Positions 1-9,700 of a stretch of DNA of 24,855 nucleotides are shown piece after piece. The stretch lies in assembly GCA_019649035.1 (NCBI GenBank), contig BMAT01002863.1, positions 39,565-64,419 on the forward strand, given 5' to 3'. The notes under the pieces are model-generated. The model was not told the DNA's origin. It worked only from the letters and a program-made list of their open reading frames with translations, and made no database searches. This DNA comes from Elysia marginata. Its lineage: Eukaryota; Mollusca; Gastropoda; Plakobranchidae. The position numbers were made by a program, and so were the translations under genes. Within the stretch, counting starts at the first letter, position 1; each line of letters starts with the position of its first letter.

Positions 1-525
1 TGGGGGTAACTTATAATTGTATAATCAAGACAGATATTTTCTTAGTTTTCGGTGACATTATGTTGTGAAAGTATTTAAGGCAAAACAAAAACCAAGGTTA
101 TGGGTCCAGATAAAGGTGAAGAAGTAAAACAAAGAGAATGGTGTGTTTACTGGATGTAGTATTCAGGGCTCCACAAGATTTAGATTCTAGGTCTGGATTT
201 GGGTGAAGAAGAAAAAAAGAGGGAAGGGATCTGAATTCTGGCAATTTATTGCTGGGAAAAGGCAAGGGAAAGCAAAGAGGTTAATAGACACTAAAAGCAA
301 GAAAGAGAGCGTTAAGCGGCTAAACTCTGGCCGAATTGATAGATGAGAGAAAGAGAATCCATACTTTGAGATTATGATATGGAGAAAGGGTAGAAAGGGC
401 AGAAAAACGAAGGGGGTGGGGGGTGGACGAGGAATTAAGGTATGATATTTTACATCAGAGAATTTAAAGAAAGGACAAAATTACCTAGAAAAAAGGAGGA
501 GACAGGCATAAAGATGGACAATTGA
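1..525. other. Non-coding AT-rich, purine-rich flank
   Basis: No coding region can be supported here. The + strand is rich in A and G (for example around 180-420) with a G-run near 411-424. The few open frames are short and have low-complexity composition. It reads as ordinary intergenic DNA upstream of the homeobox gene. Confidence 0.5.
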
Positions 526-700
526 TAGTTAGGTAGATACGTAAAAAGATACATATACAGACGGATAGATAGATAAATAGAGTGTAATAGATTATATAGA
601 TTGATTTATTGATAGAAAGAGAAAGAAAAAGAGAGTGAATGACAGAGATACTCAAACAGATAGAGACAGAGAGAGAAAGAGAAAGAAAGGGATAAGGCAT
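526..700. repeat. Degenerate GATA/GA-rich simple repeat
   Basis: The + strand has interrupted GATA units (around 540-580, with gacggatagatagataaat) followed by GA-rich sequence with GACA and GAAA variants to about 690. The matching minus-strand open frame is rich in Leu, Ser and Ile only because of the repeat and is not a gene. Confidence 0.65.
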
Positions 701-1417
701 TAGCTGTAAGTATGATAGATTTTAAATTAGATGGCGGAAAACAAGTAAAAAAGTGATATGAATAATTATAGTTTTGTATGGAGAAGATAATTATTGAGTT
801 TTATATGTTCAAAATGTTTTTCATGATCAAAGTGATGTGAGAGGGAGAGCAGTGAAAAATTTTTTGAAAATTGGCAAAAAGTAAGAAAAATAGAAGAAAG
901 ATCAAGAGGGAGTAGGAAGCGACATGGAAAATTAAAGAGTGGAGGGATGCTTAAAATTTTAATGTTTCTGGACAGAAAACTAAAAGCCAGAAGATTAAAA
1001 AAATAATGCACTATGTCCTTAGAAATCACAACAAGAGAGAGGGAAGGGTAAAAGAAATGGTGTGCTAAATTACGTGCATTTAAAGTTACCAGAAAGAAAA
1101 AAAGAATAATTAGGAGTTACATCAAATAAGAAAAGAGAGGGATCGAATAAACGTCATTTGATGTTTTGCATAAACTGTTTATCTCATACTGGGAATTGGA
1201 CACAAGAAAGGAAGGGATAACCTTAATGCATATGAAGAAGGGATCTGCAAATAATGTTTTTTTAGATACACTCATGCACATAAAAGACAGATAGAAATAC
1301 TGAAAACTCGTATGTAGATCACAAAAGGAGTTAAATGGGAATTACTGAGGTACCAAAATGTTATGATATTACTCAAAGTCCATTTTTCTAAAGATTGTTT
1401 AAAGGGTTATTCAGCTA
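701..1417. other. Non-coding stretch, nothing recognised
   Basis: AT-rich sequence with continued purine bias on the + strand. Open frames are short and show no domain, credible splice sites or codon pattern. No RNA gene or transposon signature was recognised. Confidence 0.45.
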
Positions 1418-1435
1418 GTAATAATAATAATAACA

Positions 1436-1472
<37 letters not shown>

Positions 1473-1640
1473 CAGTAAATATATTAATAGTAATACTTTA
1501 CTAATAATAACAATAATACAACAGTAATGATAATAATAATATAATAATATTAATAATAATTATGACAATTATAATAATGATAATGATATTAACAACAAAA
1601 ATAATAATAATAGTAATAATAAAAAAAAATAATAATTATA
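1418..1640. repeat. AAT trinucleotide microsatellite tract
   Basis: A long imperfect run of AAT/TAA units, densest at about 1437-1470, with interruptions containing CAAT, GAT and AAC units, trailing into an A-run at about 1621-1629. It is an ordinary AT-rich trinucleotide microsatellite with accumulated point changes. Confidence 0.9.
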
Positions 1641-1902
1641 CTGATATTCATCATGATGATGCTTACAATGATAGAAATAATTGCAATAAACCTAACACTC
1701 TATAGGAGGAGTAAACAAATCTTCACGATAAAGTCATATATTAGTTATATCACTAACAATGATTACGGACATAGCATACGTACTACCATGTGAAATAGTG
1801 ATATATTTTATATTATTTGTATTTATCGCTTTTCTGTGAATTTTCTTGTCCATTATATTTGGCTTTTAACATACCGTTAAGGAAACGGTATATATACATA
1901 AG

Positions 1903-1905
1903 AAG

Positions 1906-1963
<58 letters not shown>

Positions 1964-2092
1964 GGCAGGCAGACAGACAGACGGGCAGACAGACAGACAG
2001 ACAGAGAGGGGCAGAGATGGAGAGAGATAGAGAGAGATAGAGAGAAACATATAGACATAAAGCCACAGAGAGAGACAGAGAGAGAGAGAGTC
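1903..2092. repeat. GA / CAGA compound microsatellite
   Basis: A compound simple repeat. Nearly pure GA dinucleotides run from about 1907 to 1960, then CAGA/CAGG tetranucleotides (about 1965-2007), then GAGAGATA and GAGACA units to about 2090. Open frames on both strands here (Arg/Glu-rich on +, Leu/Ser-rich on -) are artefacts of the repeat. Confidence 0.93.
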
Positions 2093-2104
2093 TGTCCAAA
2101 AAAG

Positions 2105-2200
2105 GAGGATGGGGCTGTTTTGCTGATTTCCGGAAGTAGCCTCTCGCCTCAGTGTCGTTTAGACTTCCGGTTGGAAGCCACCCAGGTTCAAATTGTGTTC
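2105..2200 (+). repeat. Degenerate tRNA-like (SINE-head) sequence
   Basis: The segment has a possible A box near 2138 (tagcctctcgcctcagtg) and a B-box-like aggttcaaattg near 2186. Between them is an imperfect stem-like segment with cttccgg and ggaag. Spacing is about that of a tRNA promoter, but the B box is imperfect and no complete cloverleaf can be folded by eye. It is best seen as a decayed SINE head; chance similarity remains possible. Confidence 0.3.
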
Positions 2201-2416
2201 ATCAACTTCTGTAATTTGTTTAGCATCTTCGCTCCATTTTCCTTTTCTTCGACGCTAATACCAGCTCAGATTTCTCCGATTCCAACAGTTTTGAACAACC
2301 CGGGCCTATTATAAAGGGCTTCTGCTTTCAAATTGGCTTGCCATCAACAGTGATGGGGACATAAGTGGGTGTTTTGTGGTGATGATAACACCGCTTAAAT
2401 GGGTTTGCGTTTGCGG

Positions 2417-2458
2417 TGGGGATGTTGGGGGGTGGGGGAGTATTTTTGAGGGTGAGGG
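2417..2458 (+). other. G-quadruplex-capable G-rich tract
   Basis: Five G-runs of three to six bases lie on the + strand within 42 bp (2418-2421, 2427-2432, 2434-2438, 2450-2452, 2456-2458), separated by short loops. This fits the usual intramolecular G-quadruplex pattern. A second, weaker G-rich stretch is at 2629-2648. Both are roughly 0.75-1 kb upstream of the proposed TATA box. Any regulatory role is inference. Confidence 0.5.
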
Positions 2459-2459
2459 T

Positions 2460-3380
2460 TGCCGTGGACAGCCTAGCACAGCTGTGTCAGGACGGATTTT
2501 TCAGCTGAAAACTTGAGGTTAAAGGTTAATTGTAAATATTGTGTATTGCAGTGTTTCTTTTTTTTCAACCAAAAGTTAAAGATGGTACGCGCTGCTTTTC
2601 TTATTATGTATTACTGATAGCCGTATTTGGGGGAGGAGGGGGTGGTGGTATCTCTAGTATGAAATTGCTTTTATCTATAAATTCAAGACAAACCATGTCA
2701 TATGTTTTTGCATCAAAATGTAGATAAATCTATTGCTTTCATTTAGGCGAGGAAAGAGAGAGAGGTTGATAGATACACACAAATAGTTTGGCAGAATATA
2801 AGTTTAGAATAAAATTGGAATAAAAAAGCAATAAATTTTTACATAGGAAAGAATTGAAAAATCAACAATGTAAACGAAAATTTAAATAAAAAATACATAA
2901 AGAAAAATAGAGAGAAAGAAAGAGAATGGGAGAGGAAAGGGAAATAAGGGGAGGGGCTGCAATGACCGATAAATATTAACATAAACATAAAAAGCTAAGT
3001 ACTTCAAAATCAGACAACATTAGCCCTAACCTAAACTTGATCCATTCAATCAACGTCGCCAAGATTTCACGATCATGCGATCATAGGCTCTTCTCCGAGA
3101 AGGAATGCTCTTAACAAAGGATATTAGCAAATTTGTTTCCAGCGTTGAAGAGTTCTCGAGTCATTTCAGAACCCTAATGTTTCTAGTATTAATCCTGCAA
3201 GAGTTGTCTTTAATCGGAAGTTTAGCGGAGATCGTTAGCAATAAGAGAAACCCTACGGTCTATAGGCGCTCCCAAGACGTTCAGCATCGGCGTCAACAAG
3301 GGATACCTAACAAGAACACAGCGTCTAGTGGTCGCTGACGGCAGGAAAAGACTTGGAAATGAAGCCTGGTTTTTAGCCAT
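2460..3380. other. Upstream non-coding region, nothing firm
   Basis: No supported gene. The part from about 3020 to 3360 is less AT-rich than its surroundings and contains an open frame starting at 3105, but I see no domain in it. It lies directly upstream of the proposed TATA box, so it may be promoter-proximal DNA. Confidence 0.4.
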
Positions 3381-3388
3381 CCCGACTC

Positions 3389-3396
3389 TATAAAAC
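3389..3396 (+). promoter_or_regulatory. Candidate TATA box of the homeobox gene
   Basis: The sequence tataaaac is a good TATA-box match in a locally less AT-rich context. An initiator-like A at 3420 (cgcattttc) is about 31 bp downstream, the usual distance. A transcript from there would have a leader of about 290 nt before the proposed ATG at 3714. Two tiny upstream ORFs lie in the leader (3591-3596 and 3601-3615). A TATA-like element can occur by chance in AT-rich DNA, so the assignment rests mainly on its position. Confidence 0.35.
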
Positions 3397-3713
3397 GCTT
3401 GGAATCTCTGCTTAACCGCATTTTCTAGAAGTATCGTTAAAAGGGAGCTATTTGCGTAATATTATTTTTTAAACTGTCGAACACAGTTTTACTCAGGAAG
3501 TGCTAACATTCTTAAATTTTATAGGCTAAACTACTAGACCTTGCACAAAAAAATCACAATTTTTGAACTTACAGCTCTTTGTGACTTTCAATGTAAAAAA
3601 ATGACACTAGTTTAGTATTAATTTTAATTTAACGTCGAAATAAAATAAGCATTGTCATTGTAAGCCGGGTAATAAAGAAATATTTTACACGGTTCAAAGT
3701 TATCAGAGTTCAG

Positions 3714-3774
3714 ATGGAATCTGAACAGTGCGAAAGTTTCAAGGGAAGCCAAACACCATTAACTGATGGGCAAG
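3714..3774 (+). CDS. Putative exon 1: start codon exon
   Basis: It begins with ATG at 3714 (C at -3, G at +4, so a middling context) and encodes 20 residues, [20 protein letters not shown]. It ends with one extra base at a strong donor, caag|gtatgc. The exon therefore ends in phase 1, which is what exon 2 requires, and the joined codon is GTA (Val21). The polar composition is plausible for a homeobox N-terminus. The reading frame stays open upstream to a stop at 3630-3632 without another ATG. There is no family motif, so the support is the phase match, the donor quality and the TATA box about 325 bp upstream. A different upstream start exon cannot be excluded. Confidence 0.5.
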
Positions 3775-6700
3775 GTATGCAACAGTTCCTTTCACACATT
3801 TTTTCAAAATCACATTATACTTGTAAAGATCGTAAACTGCGTTTTCTTTTTCGAGCAGAAGGAACAGAATTCGGATTACATTCCAAGTGTTTTCGTTACA
3901 TATTACTACACTACTACTACAATTTAAAACCAAAAAATTACGTTACCATGAAACGAATTGTCATGTTTTGGTTTCGTATTCAAGTTCAATTTTTCCCTAT
4001 CATTAATCAAAATAAAATCTGAATACATATGTTTGGAAAGTTCAACGTGAGAAAATTTCTGTCTGCAACACAGTATTAAACTATTAAATTTTACTGCCGA
4101 ATCTAAATTCTAAACAAAGCTTTCTTTGTCTATTATTTTTAAAAGCTTTAGAAGTTAAGGTAGAATTAAGCCAAAATGTAAATTAAATGTTGCGTTGGGG
4201 GTCAACTTACAGTTTTAAAATTGCTTATTGATATTCGCAAGAAAAGAATGACTCAAATATCATAGAAAATAAATAAGTTTGTTAATTTGTCTGAGAAAAC
4301 ATGATTGTGTTGAAACCATTTTGTGAAGCGACTGGAATTGACAAAGATGTATTAAACTCAAGTATTGCAGGGATAAGCCCAATTAGGTACGTAAGAACTA
4401 ACTTATTAGTAATATCATAAAGTAGCTGAAAATGAAACCAGCATGGAGGCGGCTGCTGGGCAATGAGTGACAAACATCTGAAATTTTTCACCCAGAAGAA
4501 GGCAAATAGTCTCAGGGTGGAAAGTATGAACACAATACAGACTGTAAAGGTGGTTCAATTTCCTAAGTACAATTAAAGTCTATGACATAACCTTGTTCGA
4601 GAGAAAACCTTTATTAACAAAAACATGTTTTCAACCACAGTGTTTTCTCTGTACGCTTTACTAATGAATGCCTGGTTTCCATCAACTCCACATAATTCGC
4701 CTTCATCCCTCCAAAATCTTCCTACTATAAACTTGACCTTGTCTATCTGAAACTAGAGCAGTTGAAGATGTCATTATTGTGCAATTGGTCATGCTGTAAA
4801 TCAAGGCAAAGATCTTCACTTCTTAACCCCAAAAAAGAAAATGAAAATAAAATGGAAATATGAGGTTTTGTTAAAAACATCTATTTATTTTAAAAATGTG
4901 CCTGATTTAAAATACCCTCTGTCGCACGAATCAACCTATCATTAAACTGCTGTTAAGTTGATACAGCCATGATAGAAAAATACAACACTGTTTCAGAGAG
5001 TAAATTTGATTACAGCGTTCAAAGACTGCATGTGTACTTAAACTCCGCAATTTCAACCTTCTTTCTTGCGATCAGTCGAGGATTATAGAATTTTCTTGGT
5101 TCTCATGACAAATCCGATAAAATATTCTTTAGATAATCTTTTGACATGGTCCTTAGCAGTTTATCTTATTCGGAATCTTGTGAAGGCTCAAACAAGTCTG
5201 TACGAAATTATTTCACACTTCCGTTATTTTTAGTGAAAGAATTTTTAGAATCACTGCAAAGTGTCAAAACCAGTTCGGTCTAACAAGTATAGTTTAATAT
5301 GTTGGGGCAGCTCTAATCGTGGAGCAGCGTAGTTTCATCATTAGCGTGTCGGACTTTTGATCTAGCGGTTGTGAGTTCGATCCCTTTTCATGCTGCAATC
5401 GCCTTGGGGAAGCAGTTTAGCCATACTTTCCTAAGTCCTTGTTGTAAAACGGATACCTAGCTATAAACATTTCTTCTACACTTAACAAACAGCCATAATG
5501 TAAAATACTATCGCACATGTGTTGAATTTGCTCTGGTGTGAAATACTTTGCCGCGAAAAAGACGTGAACACTGACCTTAGCAGTGGGATTGTTTTGGGAC
5601 TTTTTGTGGGTAAAATTCAAAAGGTGCGCTCACGTGCGAACTCTACTGTAGGCAAAATATTGTATTCGAATAACTCTAGTGTTGAATCTAAGCCTAAAAA
5701 CTCACATTATCCAAAAGGGGAACTACTCTTCAGGAGTTTTTTTAAAGTCGATGGAACCGCCCTATAATCAAACTAATAAATTAAACTGAATATTATTTTT
5801 TCTTACCTCAGTATTAGCCTCAGCAGTGGAAGAGAAAAGCGTTGCGGACGAGCCAGATCACACATTACGCCATAACGTCAGAGAATCACCTCAAAACAAT
5901 CACCTGAAGTTCTCCATCAGTTCTTTGTTGGGTCTCACTAAGCAGGGTGGATCATGTTCAGGTAAATTGTAAGACATGTTAATGTACGGTACCTCGTTTT
6001 TTTTCTTTCTAGTTACATACATCAACATTTAACTTTATAAAAAAGACAAACAAAGAAAACATTTTCTTATATAAATGGATGAAGTTTTCCTGTCTTTCTG
6101 TTTAGCATGTCTGACATGGCGTTTTAATTATTTTTTTTAAAATTTGAAAGGTAAACAAACATATATCGGAAGGTAAAAAAAAGAACTTTTCTAACCTACA
6201 TTAGTTAGTAGTTACGATCTTAATAATTATGTGCATGATGGTGCGTTTGTTGTCATCCGCCATACAAATTTGTAATATGAAGGTTCAAAGGTTTGTGATA
6301 TAAATGTACATTGCACAACAGGACCGTCCCTTTTCGGGACTCAAGGTTTACGGAAGTCGCATCTTGAGTCACATGGCGTAAGGAGGCTGCATCTTGGCTT
6401 TGTCCCTGCCTGAGGCAACAACATGTATTTGTATCTTTCACACCATCAATATTGCTGTGAGGTCGTGGTTTAGCACTAGACATTTAGCTTTCAGATCGAG
6501 TTGTACGGGGTATGAGTTCGAGTCCCTGATTCGCGAGGTCGGCGTTTAGTCCTTAAGGGTATTTACACACATTTCTTCGTCGTACACTGGCGTTAAACGA
6601 ATTATTCACAATGAGCCGTAAAAAAATCTTCTTAGTATACTAGAATGATGCGCTTGTTCTGCTTCTCCACTGTGAGTTCAGAAAGTCATGTGGTTGGTAA

Positions 6701-9700
6701 TGATCTACTGGGGAATCCACGAAAAAGGCTTGAGCATTTTAGTCGACAAGGCGCTATATATGAAACCCTATTTACTTTACTTATCAATATGGCGTACTTA
6801 ATATCCTGATGTAAACCTTCAAAAAGCCAATTGGAAATGAGTAGGACTAAAACTTAGTATTCCCGATGTTCATCCGGTCTAAGTACAATTATACTACTGA
6901 ATGCACACTAGATTGTTCCTGGTGATATTTAACAATAAGTATAATATTGTTATTTACGTTCTTTTCTTTATTTAGGATTTCCGACACAATTGAATGAAGC
7001 TAGTCTACTGTCAATGTAGACAAAAATTTTATCTTTGAAACTTAAGTGTCTAATATTACATACTCATGTTCACTTGCGTTGATTTAGTTTTTCAAACACG
7101 ATATTCTGCGACTTATAAATTATCTGAAAGTAAACGACTTTACCATTATTGATGATCACCTCAGTCAAATTTTATGAAATAAAAAGACCAACAAGAAACG
7201 AATATATATGACCTTTTTGGTTTTAACGAAGGAAGTATGGCCATATTTGTTTCACCCATAACTTCCGCATCATAATGCAACAATAGAAAAAAAACTTGGG
7301 ACTTCAACTGAACCATACTTTCTGGTAGCTGTTTAAAATTTACAACCATTAATATACAACCGTTTAGTTAGAACTAATCTGCAGTTGAAAGTAGTTAGGC
7401 TTTTTTTACACTAGTTGTTACAGCAAATTTAAGAACATAACGTAGGAGGGAAAAGATACAAGTGTTAAAACATCTCTTTTTTTTTCCTGAAAAAAAGAAT
7501 ATAAGTATTTTCTTCAAAACCTCCTATGACGCTACAAGTATAGCATGATTAAAATTCTTTGAAGTTTAGAATTGTTTGCTACCCGTAATGCAAAGACCAG
7601 ACACACAATTAGAATAGAAAAAGTCATGAATATAAATACTAAAAATATGACCTTCTAAAAAATGAGCATTTTATCAATCAATTTTTATACTAGTTACTGA
7701 GCGAACCGTCAGCGATTTGTAGAGCTCAATACATACATAGTATTTCATTATTGGAATGAAACCTACAGAAGAGATATGCTCCCATTATCCATCTAAATGA
7801 GGAAAGAATGAAGAAACTTCAGTTCTTGCATGGCCAGCCGCTCTTAGATAAAAATTTATTTAACAACCCCCCCAAAAAAAAAAAAATTAACAAGAAATAG
7901 TAGCGGTGGTTGATTAATCAAGAGCTAAGTTTTAAACGTTCTCAAACGGCTACATAAAATCCTCCAAATTGCATAAAACAACATCAAGATCAGTGAAGAG
8001 CAGATAATTGCAGAGGGAAAGTATATCCCAAAAGAGCAGAATTCGAAAGAAATCGAACAATTCGGAAAAATTTCACTGCTAAATGTAAAAAGTAAAACAT
8101 TTTTCTCAGTCATGGCAACGCGCCGTATAAAATACCCGACAGAAAATTCATACATAAACAACTGTGTTCAAAAGGGCGGCATCCTCGGGGTTTCGGATTC
8201 ATTCAACCTCGCAACAGTTTTCTGAGAGGCCATTCAAAAGTCCAAGTCATCATCATCATCATCGTATCTTGTCGCGCCAATGTGTGATCCAAGCCTGGGC
8301 AGTATCAGTGCAGTCCCTCAGGTCCTGGTCGGTGCAGTGAGGCCCTTCTGTACATTCAGATAGGATGTGGTCCATTGTTTGGTTCTAGTTGCCACATAGG
8401 CACTCGCTGTTGGGTGTTGTTGTTGCACGTGGTGAAGCAATCGGTCTCTCTTAGTGGGGTTCCGAGGAGACCACCATATGATTAACAGGGCCAGCACGTG
8501 AAGCTTTGCTACATGCTACCTGTCAAAGACCTTTGGATTTGTATCACACGGAATGCAATGTTCCAGCAAGCTCTCAGAATGTATCATGTTCCTTAATTCA
8601 TGCGACGATGCTTGATCATTACTTCAGCGGATTCCGTATACTGTTTTCAAGTAGTGACTACAGAGATGATTGGATTAACCTGGAAGCGGGCACTATTTGA
8701 GATGCACAATATCACCAATACTCTTTCTAATGACGATAAAAGTCACAGTGAAAGTAGAGGGTTATGTAGTTCCAACCAATCTAGGCGTCGGATGTTCCAA
8801 CACACCTCTAAAAACCACCAATGGACCACTATATGCGAATAAGAAGATGAGACTTGGAGGATGTTAGCAAACGTTGACGCCTTAATATCATGGTGTAGAA
8901 TGAAGTTCAAGCTTAAGAAACACCTCAGTTGGTCAATAAGGAAAGGAAAATAGAAGAAGCGACATTCACATTAGCTGAGCAGCAACTTTCAACAGTTAGA
9001 CAAGAACAAGGGAAAAGACTTAAAAGATTGCAAGACACCTCAATGAAAGATACCGGAAGAGGAACCGAAAATTTGCTACTGAAGGCCTATTACCTTGGAG
9101 GCCTCGTCTACTACCCATTAACAAATGCGGGCTTGAGGGGAAGCTCAAGATGTGGTGTCTCCACTTCATGCTAATACCTAAACCTTTGTGAGCACTTTTC
9201 CCCAAGACATCTGCTGCTTTACAGTATAATAAAATCAAGCTAAAATCAATAAATTTAGAAGGGGATAGCTGGTATTCAACCAGGTGTTTTAGATGTAGCA
9301 TTGCACTGTCGTAAATCAAAATTAAAACTCCCAGATAAATCATTTCTCGAAGAATATAAGTGCGGCAACGTCAGCTTGGTCACTCTCCTGGGAAACCTCG
9401 ATGACATGGTGCCAAAAACCGTCCACACATCTGTAAAGCTGACAAAAAGGAACTATAGTTGAAGTTTTAAACAAAGCAAAAAACTAAACAAGATAAAAGG
9501 TATTTGGCCAAAATCAAACTGACCGTAAAAAACTTGGGCTATCCATAACCAAATTTTGGTCATAGACAGGGGGAAAAGAGAAGAGGGCCCCTACAAATAA
9601 GCTTCCTTATGAGATCCATGTTTGATCTCCTGCTCTCAAATGCAAATCTGTTACTCCGATAAAAGAAGGACGATCCTACACACACACATACACCATCACA

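Noticed and set aside
1813-2314. Open frames on both strands with Ser/Leu or Arg/Glu repeats
   Set aside because: They are translations of the GA/CAGA microsatellite and have no independent support.
2382-2451. Alternative start exon: ATG at 2382 with a phase 1 donor at 2452 and a TATA-like element at 2310
   Set aside because: The phase would also fit exon 2, but the coding part runs through the G-rich tract and gives a Gly/Trp/Cys-rich peptide of unlikely composition. The exon at 3714-3774 has a better donor and more natural composition.
5313-5390. Functional tRNA gene at the B box 5374-5384
   Set aside because: The A box is degenerate, no acceptor stem closes, and the sequence continues into a SINE-type body.
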